From assembly GCF_000427445.1 (NCBI RefSeq), contig NZ_KE386496.1, positions 2,867,504 through 2,931,503 on the forward strand: a stretch of 64,000 nucleotides of DNA, in the 5' to 3' direction. A program made the translations under genes and the position numbers. Positions 33,891-43,333 of the stretch are shown here, piece by piece. Below the pieces are notes generated by a model, which was not told the DNA's origin, did not search any database, and saw nothing but the letters and a program-made list of their open reading frames with translations. Each line of letters begins with the position of its first letter. Positions within the stretch are counted from its first letter, which is position 1. The DNA comes from Methylocapsa acidiphila B2. GTDB taxonomy: Bacteria; Pseudomonadota; Alphaproteobacteria; Rhizobiales; Beijerinckiaceae.

Positions 33891-35189
33891 CTAATTGCGC
33901 CGAGCTAACGCTTGTCCCTCCTCCCAGAGCGGTGCGGTCTGGTTTGATTGGGACGGGGGCTCGCGGGCGACGGAGCTCCAAAAGCTCGCAGGCAATTGTG
34001 CGAGCCATCTTTCCTTTGAAAAGTGGACAAGCGCATGCGCCCGCGCCGCACGTCCGAGACGCTGACGCTCCCCCGGATCGTTCAGAAGCCGCCGCAGCGC
34101 GTGGGCCGCCCGGTTGATGTCAGGCTCCGCCCAAACCGCCCCAAAGCCCTCATAGACATGCTGAGGATCGACGACCGGAGCGAGGGCCGCATCGATGAGG
34201 ATGCCGCTGTCCGGCGTCATGAAATCGAGATTGCCGGACCAGCCCGTCGCGATCACCGGCTTCGCGGCCGCCATCGCCTCGGCGAGCAAGAATCCGAACC
34301 CCTCCGAGCGATGCAGCGACAGGACTATGTCGGCGCGCGCCACGAGATCCTTCAGTTGATCCTGGCTCGAGAGATCGTTGATCACATGCGCATTGGCTAA
34401 TTGATCTAGGGCGCGCCGCAGCCGGGCCATCGATTCCGGCCAGACATGGGCGTTGCTGATCTTGATGACCAAGACCGCCGTTGGATCGTCGCCGGCGGCC
34501 CGCCGAAACGCCTCGATCGCGGCTTCGGGGTTCTTGCGCGCGTGTCCCGACCGAACGTCGTACATGAAAAGGACCACGGCGCGACCCCGGAAGGCCGGCA
34601 ACGGGTCGTTCCGCGGCCTCGTAGGCGTCGCCTCCACGTCGATGAAATGCGGCGCGACATGAATAGGCTTGTCGGGAAGGGCGCGCCGGAACGCGTCCGC
34701 CACAAATCGGCTCGGCGTCCAAATTTCGTCCGCCTGAACAGCCGCGCGAGCCCATTGCGCGGGAACCGTCTCGAGCTCCCACGCCCAATAGGCGATGATC
34801 TTTCGTCGCGAGAATTGGCGGCGAAGAGCGGCTGAGATGAGATGAAAATCTTGCGGATTGACATGCACGATCGCGACGCCGTCGGCGCCGGCGCCGGGTG
34901 GCCAAAGAGGCCCGGCGGCGAAATCATCGAGTAGGGCGAAGAGCCGGCTTGCGTTCGCGGCCGAAGCAGGAAGGCTGATTTGCTGAAATATGTTCAGCAT
35001 CTGTCGCGCGCCTTGCCCAAGTCCGGACGCCGTCCCCATGAGCCCGCAGACGACAATATCTCCAGGCGCAAGCGGCCGCCAAGGATCGATCGGACGCCTG
35101 AGCAGGCGCTCTGCGAGCTTGCGCTCTCTCTCCTGCATCCAGCGCGGCTGCGCGTCGAGGGCGATGCAGGCGAGTTTCCGAAGCACCAT
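33891..35189 (-). CDS. Glycosyltransferase, GT4-like (group 1)
   Basis: A 432-residue GT-B fold glycosyltransferase, probably cytoplasmic or membrane-peripheral. The N-terminal domain carries HVNPQDFHLISAAL and YWAWELETVPAQW; the C-terminal group-1 domain includes SLHRSEGFGFLLAEAMAAAKPVIATG, the EX7E-like nucleotide-sugar site with its first Glu in SEGFG. The donor and acceptor are unknown. It is convergent with the FTR1 gene and divergent from the WD40 gene, and is the first of four glycosyltransferases in the 34-45 kb locus. Confidence 0.88.
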   Translation of the reverse strand: MVLRKLACIALDAQPRWMQERERKLAERLLRRPIDPWRPLAPGDIVVCGLMGTASGLGQGARQMLNIFQQISLPASAANASRLFALLDDFAAGPLWPPGAGADGVAIVHVNPQDFHLISAALRRQFSRRKIIAYWAWELETVPAQWARAAVQADEIWTPSRFVADAFRRALPDKPIHVAPHFIDVEATPTRPRNDPLPAFRGRAVVLFMYDVRSGHARKNPEAAIEAFRRAAGDDPTAVLVIKISNAHVWPESMARLRRALDQLANAHVINDLSSQDQLKDLVARADIVLSLHRSEGFGFLLAEAMAAAKPVIATGWSGNLDFMTPDSGILIDAALAPVVDPQHVYEGFGAVWAEPDINRAAHALRRLLNDPGERQRLGRAARAHALVHFSKERWLAQLPASFWSSVAREPPSQSNQTAPLWEEGQALARRN

Positions 35190-35386
35190 GTGTTGTCCAG
35201 TTGGCTCCGCGCGGCCGCGGCGACGTTTCGTCAGGATGGCATGCGGGCGCGCCTCGGAAAAGTGGCTTCGAGCGCATGCGCGAAGCTGTGCTAGGCTCTG
35301 TCGTGTGGCTCAGCCGAAGCCCCTTCAGTCTCGCCTCGGCGCGAGACTGAACGGTTTGGATCGGCCAGGAAGTTGGTGGAGGGCGC

Positions 35387-37447
35387 ATGCCGGCCTGGTT
35401 CATTTTCCTGATCTGCCTCGCGGCCGGTTTGGCCGGCGGGGCGGTGGCGCAAGAAGCGGCGAAGAGCGGACCGCTTTCGGAAGGCGCCGCCGTCGTTCTT
35501 CAAATCGGGCATGGCGGGTCCGTTCAATCAACGGCTTTCTCGCCAGACGGCCGCATGGCGCTGTCGGGAAGCCGGGATCGCACCTTGAAGCTTTGGGACG
35601 TCGCCAGCGCCCGCTTGATCCGCACCTTCGCCGGCCACGCCGATTATGTTTGGTCGGTCGCTTTTTCGCCGGACGGCCGGACGGCGCTTTCGGGAAGTTG
35701 GGACAAGACGCTGAAGCTTTGGGATGTCGCCAGCGGGGATCTGATCCGGACGTTCGAGGGCCACGCGGGCTATGTGCGCGCTGTAGCTTTTTCGCCGGAC
35801 GGGCGGTGGGCGCTCTCGGGAAGCTGGGACAAGACGCTGAAGCTTTGGGACGTCGCCAGCGGGGATCTGATCCGGACCTTTGACGATTCGGACCTCGTCG
35901 AGGGGGTCGCCTTCTCGCCGGATGGCCGCATGGCGGCCTCGGGCGGCGCGGACAAAACCCTGAAGCTCTGGGACCTTTCGAGCGGCGAGCGCCTCAAAAC
36001 CTTCTCGGGCCATGATGGGGGGGTGTCTTCGATCGCTTTCGCGCCGAACGGGCAGACGATCCTGTCGGGAAGCGCCGATAAGACGGCGAATCTTTGGGAT
36101 GTCGCCAGCGGCCGTCTGATCAAGAGCTTGGCGGGTCACGCCGCTCCGGTCACGGCCGTCGCCTTTTCGGCGGACGGCCGGTTTGCTGCGTCTGGAGGGC
36201 AGGACAACGAGCTGAAGCTTTGGGATATGGCGAACGAAGAGTTGATTCGAACTTACGGGGGCCAGGCGGACCCTGTGCTTTCGATCGCCTTCGCGCCCGA
36301 CGGCCGCTCGATACTCGCCGGCAACGACGACAACACCTTACGGCTCTGGGACGCAGCAAGCGACGATTTGGTTCGCAAGTTCGAGGGCGCCGGCATGGTG
36401 AACGCCGTCGCCTTTTCCCCCGATGGGCGTTCGGCGCTTTCGGGCGGCGGCGATCATGCGCTCAGGCTTTGGGACCTCGGGACGGGCCGCCTGCTGCGGA
36501 GCATGTGGGGGCATCAATCCGTCGTGGACGCGGTCGCCGTCGCATCGGACGGCCGCACGGCGCTTTCTGGGAGCGGCGACAAGACCGCGAAGCTCTGGAG
36601 CCTGACGAATGGCGCCCTGCTGCGGAGCTTCGAGGGCCATGCCGAGCCGGTGCTGTCCGTCGCCTTCTCGCCCGATCGGCGCAACGCGGCCTCGGCGAGC
36701 CTCGACAAGACTCTGAAGCTGTGGGATCTCGCCGACGGCCGGCTCATTCGGACGTTCAAAGGCCATACCGGCCTCGTTTATTCCGTCGCCTTCTCAGCCG
36801 ATGGACGAAAGCTGCTCTCTGGGAGCGATGATACGACCTTGAGGCTTTGGGACGTCGCCGCAGGTCAGGCGACCCGGACATTCGAGAACGCGGGCCTGGT
36901 CGAGGCCGTCGCGCTCTCGCCCGACGGCCGTTCCGCGCTATCCGGGAGCGACGACGCTAAGTTGAGGTACTGGGACGTCGCGAACGGTCGGCTGATCCGC
37001 ACGTTGGAGGGCCATACGAACACTGTGTTTTCCGTCGCCTTTTCTCCAGACGGACGGACGGCGCTTTCAGGCGGGGGCGACAATAAAGTGAATCTTTGGG
37101 ATCTGGAGAGCGGCCGACTGATCAAAACCATGGAAGGACATGGCGAACCCGTCCTCTCGGTTGCTTTCTCGCCGGATGGCCGACGGGCGCTTTCGGGCGC
37201 CGGCGACAATACATTGAAGCTCTGGGACTTGGCTGACGGCCGCAATCTCGCGACCTATATGGCGTCCGGGCCGGATTGGATCGCGATCGAGCCCGACGGG
37301 ATTTTCGCGGCGTCTGGGGACCCTGGCAAATTCATCGCCCTCGTGCGCGGCACAGAGCTTCTGCCTTTGGATCGGTTCGTCGCCGACAGGCGGAGAGAGG
37401 CTCTGCCAAGCCCCATGCCCGACGCCAAGCCAATAAAGGCCCAGTAA
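35387..37447 (+). CDS. Exported WD40-repeat protein with 14 blades
   Basis: A 686-residue protein with a signal peptide (MPAWFIFLICLAAGLAGGAVA, cleavage near residue 21), then 14 WD40 repeats of about 42 residues from roughly residue 42 to 630. Each has the AFSPDGR..LSGS.D.TLKLWD pattern (variants LWS and YWD occur), enough for two seven-bladed propellers. A short tail (PDWIAIEPDGIFAASGD ... VRGTELLPLDR) is common at the end of bacterial WD40 proteins. Blades 2 and 3 are nearly identical in DNA, showing recent internal duplication. Probably a periplasmic or surface scaffold. The ribosome site GGAGG is ideal. Confidence 0.92.
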   Translation: MPAWFIFLICLAAGLAGGAVAQEAAKSGPLSEGAAVVLQIGHGGSVQSTAFSPDGRMALSGSRDRTLKLWDVASARLIRTFAGHADYVWSVAFSPDGRTALSGSWDKTLKLWDVASGDLIRTFEGHAGYVRAVAFSPDGRWALSGSWDKTLKLWDVASGDLIRTFDDSDLVEGVAFSPDGRMAASGGADKTLKLWDLSSGERLKTFSGHDGGVSSIAFAPNGQTILSGSADKTANLWDVASGRLIKSLAGHAAPVTAVAFSADGRFAASGGQDNELKLWDMANEELIRTYGGQADPVLSIAFAPDGRSILAGNDDNTLRLWDAASDDLVRKFEGAGMVNAVAFSPDGRSALSGGGDHALRLWDLGTGRLLRSMWGHQSVVDAVAVASDGRTALSGSGDKTAKLWSLTNGALLRSFEGHAEPVLSVAFSPDRRNAASASLDKTLKLWDLADGRLIRTFKGHTGLVYSVAFSADGRKLLSGSDDTTLRLWDVAAGQATRTFENAGLVEAVALSPDGRSALSGSDDAKLRYWDVANGRLIRTLEGHTNTVFSVAFSPDGRTALSGGGDNKVNLWDLESGRLIKTMEGHGEPVLSVAFSPDGRRALSGAGDNTLKLWDLADGRNLATYMASGPDWIAIEPDGIFAASGDPGKFIALVRGTELLPLDRFVADRRREALPSPMPDAKPIKAQ

Positions 37448-37496
37448 GATCCGAACTCCTGAGCGCCTGTTGGAAATTCTATCGGCCTGATTTGCT

Positions 37497-38525
37497 TTAG
37501 GCGCGCTCCAAATCCTGGATGAGCGCGATGACCGTTTCCCGGTCTTGATCAGCGGCCCGATTATAGGCCTCGAGAATGCGATTGGCCGCGATGCGGCCGG
37601 CCGCGCGCCAACCGTCCGACCCGAAGTTTTGGAGGATCGCGTCGGCGGCGGCGCATGCGTCGTCTGGCGGAACGTAAACGGCCCAACGGCGAAGAGTCTC
37701 TCGGAAAATCGGAATATCGACCGCGACCGTCGGCAGCCCGGCATATTGGAGCTCGAGAAGCGGCAGGCCGAGCCCTTCGTCGAGCGCGGTGGAGATCAGA
37801 GCATCGCTCTCCTGGACCGCTTGGCGAATCTCCGAATCGGTCAGATAGCCGCATAGCTTGACCTGACGTCTACCTGACAGGGCCTGGCGATCGCGCCCCC
37901 AGCCGGCCTGGCCGATGATCAAAAGCTCGGCTGGCTGGCCGCGCGCGTTCAGCGCCTCGATGACATCGGCCGCATAGAGATAATTTTTCCGTGGCTCGAC
38001 CGTGCCGAGCGCGACGAAGCGAAGGATTGGTCGCGGCGGCGGGGACGGCCCTGGATGCAGATCAAAAATATTTCGAATCCGCGGACGGTATAATTCGACC
38101 CGGGCCGGCTTTTGCGCTCGCGTCATCAATTCGGCGCGGGTTTTTTCCGAATTCGCGAGAAAGACCTCCTGCTTGCGGAGCAGGCGGGCGAGACTCGGTC
38201 GAGTATAAAAGAGGGCGGCTCGATCGAGAATCTGCGGCCGTTCGATTGCGAAGAGGTCGTGAACATAGGGAATGACGCGGCGACAGGCCATTTGCAGCGC
38301 GATCGAAGGCGGAAAACCGGGGCACAGGACCACGCTCCCGGGATTCGTCAGAGCTGTCCAGGGCAGGCCGAGCCATTGCTTCGACGCCATCCCGGCGATT
38401 GACGCGGCCGTGACATGGATCGTTTCGAGCGGAGCGAGCGCGCTGCGCGAGAAAAGCTCGAGAGCGATGCGCTCGAGGCCGGTGATGGGTCGATGAAGAT
38501 GGGTGAAGTCGACGAAGACGGTCAT
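37497..38525 (-). CDS. Glycosyltransferase, GT4-like (group 1)
   Basis: A 342-residue GT-B glycosyltransferase. The N-terminal half has IPYVHDLFAIERPQ and NSEKTRAELM. The C-terminal half starts with FVALGTVEPRKNYLY and carries the nucleotide-sugar-binding ALDEGLGLPLLELQYAGLPTVAVD segment. It has the feel of mannosyl- or rhamnosyltransferases of surface polysaccharide clusters. It converges on the WD40 gene (49-bp gap) and diverges from the DevB-like adaptor, from which it is separated by a perfect 7-bp-arm palindrome. Confidence 0.88.
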   Translation of the reverse strand: MTVFVDFTHLHRPITGLERIALELFSRSALAPLETIHVTAASIAGMASKQWLGLPWTALTNPGSVVLCPGFPPSIALQMACRRVIPYVHDLFAIERPQILDRAALFYTRPSLARLLRKQEVFLANSEKTRAELMTRAQKPARVELYRPRIRNIFDLHPGPSPPPRPILRFVALGTVEPRKNYLYAADVIEALNARGQPAELLIIGQAGWGRDRQALSGRRQVKLCGYLTDSEIRQAVQESDALISTALDEGLGLPLLELQYAGLPTVAVDIPIFRETLRRWAVYVPPDDACAAADAILQNFGSDGWRAAGRIAANRILEAYNRAADQDRETVIALIQDLERA

Positions 38526-38610
38526 ATCTGCTTCTGAGACCGCGCGTCATAATCCTGGCGTTGGCGTCGCGGCCCGACGTAGAGCATGACCAAGACGAAA
38601 TTTGCGACGT

Positions 38611-38627
38611 CTACAGCCATGCTGTAG
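38611..38627. promoter_or_regulatory. Perfect 17-bp palindrome between divergent GT and exporter operon
   Basis: CTACAGC-CAT-GCTGTAG has two perfect 7-bp arms around a 3-base centre. It lies in the 266-bp region between the minus-strand glycosyltransferase (start 38525) and the plus-strand exporter operon (start 38792), an ideal place for a shared operator. The regulator is unknown. A 32-codon frame (38522-38620, minus) also begins at its centre and overlaps the GT start by ATGA, but lacks a ribosome site. Confidence 0.45.
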
Positions 38628-38791
38628 GAATAGAGTGAAAATTCTTCTTGCCGCAAGGACAAGCAGCTGATCGGCGAAGACGAGGGCTTGTCCTTGAACG
38701 TGGCGCCAGATCATATTGGACGCACGCGCTTGCTTCCCTAAAAGGGGACGAATCGCTCCATGTCACCTGGGACAAAGAACCGTTTGGGCCA

Positions 38792-39997
38792 ATGAACAAG
38801 GCGCCGCGAGAGAGCAGTCTGGCGCAGGAGGCTCGACCCGCGCCGCGGTGGCGGCGACGGATCTTTTTTGCCGTCGCGGCGGCGGCGCTCCTCGGTGCGG
38901 CGTTCAAGGTTTATGGCGACTATACCCATGTCGAGGCCGTTCAATTCTATCGCATAACGCCCGACGCCGCATTTGAGGTTGCCGGGCCAGGCCTTCTCGA
39001 CGCAACAAATCGCGTCGTCATCTCGGCGCAGCTCGAGGGGAGGCTCACCGGCCTTCAAGTCGCCCGCAACGACAGCGTCAAGCCGGGCGACCTTCTCGCA
39101 ACCATTGACGCCGAAGAGATTGCCAGCCAGCTCGTCTCCTTGCGTGCGGACGCCGCCGCCGCTGAAGAACATGTCGCTGAAGCCAGAAGCGAAAAAACCC
39201 GGATCGACTCTGTCGTCGAGAAAGCGGCGGAAGACCTTCAGCGTCGCCGCAGCCTCGCGGCGCGGGGCATCGCCTCGCAAAGCGACCTGAGCGCCGCGGA
39301 GGCCGCGTTCCAGCAAGGCAAGGCGGAACTCGAGCGCGCAGCGACGAGCATCAACCGAGCCTTGGCGCAAGCCAAGTCGTCGTTCGCCTTGCGCCAGGTT
39401 ATGGAGGCGAGATACGCGAACGCCGCCCCGAAATCCCCGATCGCGGGGGTCGTGGTGTCGCGCGAGCCGAGCGTCGGGGATCTCGTCAGGCCGGGCCAGA
39501 AGATCATGGAGATCGTCGATCCAAAATCGATCGTCGTTTCGGCCCGTTTTGACGAATCGGTCATGGGACAGATGGAGACCGGCCAATCGGCGAAGGTTCG
39601 ATTTATTTCGGAGCCCTCGGCGTTTCGCGACGGACGCGTCGTCGAGCTGCATAGAATCGTGGATCAGGAGACCCGTGAGTTCGCCGCGGATATTTCGGTC
39701 GCGGCGCTCCCAAAAAACTGGGCGCTCGGCCAACGCGCGAATGTTTTGGTCGAGGTCGCGCATGATTCGCGATCCATGCTCGCCCCGATCAGTTTTTTGG
39801 CTCGGCGCGACGGACGTGGCGGATTCTGGTTCTACAAAGACGGGCGAGCCCATTGGGGAACCGTCGCAATCGGCTATTCGATCGGCGGTTTCGTCGAGAT
39901 CGTCTCGGGCCTGAAGGCGAACGACATTATCGTCGAGCCGGAAGGCCGATATGAATTTGAGCGCGTGGCCCTCGCCGCGCAGCCGGCGAACCCGTGA
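38792..39997 (+). CDS. DevB-like membrane fusion protein (HlyD family)
   Basis: A 401-residue periplasmic adaptor with one N-terminal transmembrane helix (about residues 22-40). The lipoyl halves include ISAQLEGRLTGLQVARNDSVKPGDLLATID and KSPIAGVVVSREPSVGDLVRPGQ, and a coiled-coil hairpin rich in Ala/Glu/Arg spans about 110-205. Downstream are a FtsX-like permease and an ABC ATPase in the order adaptor, permease, ATPase, the order of cyanobacterial devBCA, which exports glycolipids through TolC. The start ATG 38792 avoids an unlikely 48-residue extension. Confidence 0.9.
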   Translation: MNKAPRESSLAQEARPAPRWRRRIFFAVAAAALLGAAFKVYGDYTHVEAVQFYRITPDAAFEVAGPGLLDATNRVVISAQLEGRLTGLQVARNDSVKPGDLLATIDAEEIASQLVSLRADAAAAEEHVAEARSEKTRIDSVVEKAAEDLQRRRSLAARGIASQSDLSAAEAAFQQGKAELERAATSINRALAQAKSSFALRQVMEARYANAAPKSPIAGVVVSREPSVGDLVRPGQKIMEIVDPKSIVVSARFDESVMGQMETGQSAKVRFISEPSAFRDGRVVELHRIVDQETREFAADISVAALPKNWALGQRANVLVEVAHDSRSMLAPISFLARRDGRGGFWFYKDGRAHWGTVAIGYSIGGFVEIVSGLKANDIIVEPEGRYEFERVALAAQPANP

Positions 39998-40049
39998 TCC
40001 GCGAGGCGGCGGCGAGATCGGCGGCGCTTCGGGAACGTAGGTCGACGTC

Positions 40050-41204
40050 ATGATCCTCGCTTGGAAGGACATACGCTTCAACTTCGCCCGCTTCGTCCTT
40101 GCGGTCGTGGGCCTAACCGCCATTTTGACCATGTCCCTCGCGATGAACGGCCTCTACCGAGGCATTGTTCATGAATCGCTGGTCATGGCCGCCGGCGTCG
40201 GCGCCGACGCCTGGCTCGTGCAAGGCGGCCGAGACGGTCCGTTCAATGACGAATCGCATGTGTCGAGCCTCTTGGATCGTCGCGCGGAAGGCTTGTTCGG
40301 GGTTAAGGAGGCGCGCCGCTTCCTATCCTTCAGCTTTCCAGTTTCCTTCGGCAGCCATAAGCAGCGTCTTTCCATTTTTGCGCTCGACTTCCCCAAGGAC
40401 AAAGGCGATCGAATGCCGCTTGCGGCGGGGCGCTATCTGGAATCGCCGCATTTCGAGATGATCGTCGACAAATCGACAGGGCTCGCGCTCGGCGAGCGGA
40501 TTAGGATCGGCCGCGACGATTACACCGTTGTGGGAGTCACGCGGGGCCAGGTGGACATGGCCGGCGACGGCTTGATCTTCGTGTCCCTGCCCGACGCGCA
40601 AAGCATTCTGAACGTCGCGCCGAGCGAGGCGATCTTGCTCGCCCGCGCGTCGAGCCGGAACCAGACGGCCGCGTCCGCTTTCGCGGCCGGTTCGCGGCCG
40701 ATCATGGCCGTCATCTTGACCCTCGAGCCGGGCGCTCCGGTCGATCTGATCCGCGAGAAAGTCGCGAGTTGGGGCGATGTGACCATGATCACGAGAGCCG
40801 AGCAGATCGACCTCGTCATTCAAGGGCGATTGCGGCGGCTCCGGCTGCAAATTCTGCTCTTCGTCGGCCTGATGTACGCCATTTCCGGCGCGATCGTATC
40901 GCTGACGATCTTCACCATTGTTCTCGAAAAGCTTCACGCAATCTCACTGTTGAAGCTCATAGGAGCGAGCGACGCCTTCATCTCGCTTTGGATCCTGCAA
41001 TATGGCCTGATTCTGGGTTCGATCTCTTATGGCCTGGCGGTCGCGATCAGCCTCGCGACCTTCGATCTTTTCCCGCGCGCGGTCATCCTCGAGCCATCGG
41101 ACGCTTTGCTCGCCGGCCTTGCGCTTTTGGTGGTCTGCGCCTTCGCCTGCACGTTTTCAATCCGAAAGGCGCTGAGCGTGCGCGCCCGAGAGATCCTGTC
41201 GTGA
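40050..41204 (+). CDS. DevC-like ABC transporter permease (FtsX/MacB type)
   Basis: A 384-residue permease with one N-terminal transmembrane helix (FVLAVVGLTAILTMSLAM), a large periplasmic MacB-like domain (about residues 45-255) and three C-terminal transmembrane helices (for example ILLFVGLMYAISGAIVSLTIF and SDALLAGLALLVVCAFACTF). This is the type VII (MacB/DevC/LolE) mechanotransmission fold. It lies between the adaptor (52-bp gap) and the ATPase, which it overlaps by four bases (GTGA at 41201-41204). Confidence 0.92.
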   Translation: MILAWKDIRFNFARFVLAVVGLTAILTMSLAMNGLYRGIVHESLVMAAGVGADAWLVQGGRDGPFNDESHVSSLLDRRAEGLFGVKEARRFLSFSFPVSFGSHKQRLSIFALDFPKDKGDRMPLAAGRYLESPHFEMIVDKSTGLALGERIRIGRDDYTVVGVTRGQVDMAGDGLIFVSLPDAQSILNVAPSEAILLARASSRNQTAASAFAAGSRPIMAVILTLEPGAPVDLIREKVASWGDVTMITRAEQIDLVIQGRLRRLRLQILLFVGLMYAISGAIVSLTIFTIVLEKLHAISLLKLIGASDAFISLWILQYGLILGSISYGLAVAISLATFDLFPRAVILEPSDALLAGLALLVVCAFACTFSIRKALSVRAREILS

Positions 41205-41944
41205 CGGAGACCGCACTTTCCCTTCGCGGCGTGAGCAAGTTCTACGGCTCCGGGGAACGGCGCGTGCTCGCTCTGCGCGATGCTTCGGTCGAGATCGCGA
41301 CGGGGGAGCTTCTCGGCATCATCGGTCCGAGCGGGTCGGGCAAGACGACTTTCCTCATGCTCGCAGGGCTTGTGGAACCCCCGACGCAGGGCGAAATTTG
41401 GTTTCTCGGCAGAAAAGTCGCCGATCCCAGGACCCGCAGCGGCGAGCTGAGAAAATTGCGCGGTCGGCATATTGGGTTCGTTTTTCAAAAAGCGAATCTT
41501 CTGCCCTTTCTGACCGCCGCGGAAAATGTCCAGGTGGCGAGCGCCGCCGTCGGCCGCGGCGGCTCCGATGCGCGCCGGCGCGCCTGCGAATTGCTCGAGG
41601 AACTGGGTTTGGCGCATAGATTGGACGCCTATCCTCAGACGCTCTCCGGAGGCGAGCAGCAACGCGTCGCTCTGGCGCGCGCGATCGCGAATCGGCCGAC
41701 CCTCTTGCTCGCCGACGAGCCGACGGCGGCCTTGGACAGCGATCGGCGCGGACAGGTCATGGGATTGCTGAGCGGACTCGCGCGTGATGAGGGGGTCACG
41801 GTCTGCGTCGTCACCCATGATGTGCGCGCGATCAGTTTTTTTGACAAGATCGTCGAGATCAGCGACGGAGAAATCGCCGGGACGCCCGCGCCTCCGCCGG
41901 CCTCGCGGGACGGCGAGCCGCTCTCGCATCGTCCTTCCGAGTGA
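41201..41944 (+). CDS. DevA-like ABC transporter ATPase (LolD/MacB type)
   Basis: A 247-residue ATP-binding subunit starting with GTG. Walker A is GPSGSGKTT, the Q-loop is in [12 protein letters not shown], the signature is [14 protein letters not shown], Walker B is [12 protein letters not shown], and the switch histidine is in VVTHD. It belongs to the LolD/MacB/DevA clade that works with FtsX-like permeases. The C-terminal ~20 residues are Pro/Ser-rich and not conserved. Synthesis is coupled to the permease. Confidence 0.95.
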   Translation: MTETALSLRGVSKFYGSGERRVLALRDASVEIATGELLGIIGPSGSGKTTFLMLAGLVEPPTQGEIWFLGRKVADPRTRSGELRKLRGRHIGFVFQKANLLPFLTAAENVQVASAAVGRGGSDARRRACELLEELGLAHRLDAYPQTLSGGEQQRVALARAIANRPTLLLADEPTAALDSDRRGQVMGLLSGLARDEGVTVCVVTHDVRAISFFDKIVEISDGEIAGTPAPPPASRDGEPLSHRPSE

Positions 41945-42054
41945 AATTGCCGCCCACGTGATCGATTCCTACGGTTCAGCACGGCATGCGAACGGACTAC
42001 CGGTTTCCACTTGTCCCCATCCCGCTCTAGAATTCAGTGAGGAGCCTTGTCGAG

Positions 42055-42801
42055 ATGGTTGACGTTTCCCTCATCATTTGCGCCAGGAACGAGGAATCGC
42101 AGATTGCCGCCTGTCTCTCCGCCGCGATTGAGAACTCGCACGGCCGGTTCAAGGAGATCATCGTCGTCGACAATGCCTCGACCGACCAAACGCCCGCGAT
42201 CGCACGCGCGTTTCAAGGCGTCCGTGTTGTTTCCGAGCCGCGCAAAGGCCTCACCTACGCGCGCCAATGCGGCTTTGAAAACGCCGGAGGAGACATCCTC
42301 GCCTATATTGACGCCGACACGCGCCTGCCGCCGGGCTGGCTGGACTCCGTCGAGGAGATATTCGAGGCGCGGGGGGATGTTGTCTCTCTGAGCGGCTCAG
42401 CGCGCTATTTCGATGCGAGCCCATGGGAGCGCTTCCTGCTCGGGCTGGGTTGGTGGATCGCCGCCCCGCCCGCCTATTGGTGCGCTGGCTATATGGTCTA
42501 CGGGGCCCATTTCGCCGTGCGAAGATCTGCGTTGGAGACGATCGGCGGATTCAATACGGCGATTGATTTCTATGGAGAGGACACCGAGCTTGCGCGGCGC
42601 CTGGCGAGGACGGGCAAGACATTGTTTCGCATGCGTTTTTTTATCCATACGTCGGCCCGGCGGTTCCACAAGGAGGGCGTCCTACGCACCTGTTTTTTAT
42701 ATGCCGTCAATTTCCTTTGGCCGGCCGTGTTCGGCCAGCCGTTCTCGACGACTCATCTCGACGTCAGGCCTCAGACGCCCGCGAAGTCGCCATGCCGATG
42801 A
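42055..42801 (+). CDS. Glycosyltransferase family 2 protein
   Basis: A 248-residue GT-A fold inverting glycosyltransferase. VSLIICARNEESQIAACL opens the nucleotide-binding domain, IVVDNASTDQT is the second signature, and the metal-binding DxD lies in AYIDADTRLPPGW. An acceptor-site FYGEDTELARRLARTG (ED motif) follows. A hydrophobic/aromatic stretch (WWIAAPPAYWCAGYMVYG) suggests membrane association or a lipid acceptor. A GTG at 42037 could add six residues. It overlaps the next gene by 10 bp and follows the ABC exporter by about 110 bp. Confidence 0.92.
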   Translation: MVDVSLIICARNEESQIAACLSAAIENSHGRFKEIIVVDNASTDQTPAIARAFQGVRVVSEPRKGLTYARQCGFENAGGDILAYIDADTRLPPGWLDSVEEIFEARGDVVSLSGSARYFDASPWERFLLGLGWWIAAPPAYWCAGYMVYGAHFAVRRSALETIGGFNTAIDFYGEDTELARRLARTGKTLFRMRFFIHTSARRFHKEGVLRTCFLYAVNFLWPAVFGQPFSTTHLDVRPQTPAKSPCR

Positions 42802-43316
42802 TCCGCGCCCTCGCCGCTGGCCTCGGCTTTTCGCTCATGGGCGTGTTCGCATTGTTGCTTCGCGCGCCGAGCACGCCGGAGCTTCTACCCGATTTGATTT
42901 TTTACGGCGTTCTGGTGCTGCACACCTATTTCTCCGTGCGCTATTTTTCCCATCTTATCCCGCAAGATTCCTGGCAGGTGGTGACTGACATCGCGCTCGT
43001 GGCGATCTATTTTGCTCTTGCCTTGGCCTTGGGCGACGGCTTTCGGTTCCTGTTCCTCGCGCTTTGTCTATTTGGCGTCGCGACACTCGAATATGCGCCC
43101 TCTCTCGGGCGAGCCCATCTTCGAGCCCTCATGCGGCGCAAGATCAAATATGAGATCGGCGGAATGGCTCTCGCCGCCTATTCGATCATCCTCGCGGCGG
43201 TCGCGAATCAGGCCATCGGCGCATGGTTCTTCGCGGTTGTCTACGCGGCCGTCACCTTCAACATTCTGTTCAACGAACGCATGTATAGCCTGGAGTTTCT
43301 ATCGCGCCCCGAGTAG
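42792..43316 (+). CDS. Polytopic membrane protein of unknown function
   Basis: A 174-residue hydrophobic protein with about five to six transmembrane helices (segments such as GLGFSLMGVFALLLRAP, IALVAIYFALALALGDG, FLALCLFGVATLEYA and AIGAWFFAVVYAAVTFNI). A basic cytoplasmic loop (RAHLRALMRRKIKYE) lies in the middle. I do not recognise the family. The start overlaps the end of the GT2 gene, so both are coupled and probably act on the same lipid-linked intermediate. Confidence 0.8.
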   Translation: MPMIRALAAGLGFSLMGVFALLLRAPSTPELLPDLIFYGVLVLHTYFSVRYFSHLIPQDSWQVVTDIALVAIYFALALALGDGFRFLFLALCLFGVATLEYAPSLGRAHLRALMRRKIKYEIGGMALAAYSIILAAVANQAIGAWFFAVVYAAVTFNILFNERMYSLEFLSRPE

Positions 43317-43333
43317 GCGGGCGAAGGCCGATT

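Noticed and set aside
35540-37260. Regularly spaced repeats, at first sight CRISPR-like
   Set aside because: The 126-bp period is exactly 42 codons and the units encode WD40 blades, so it is a coding repeat and not an array with spacers.
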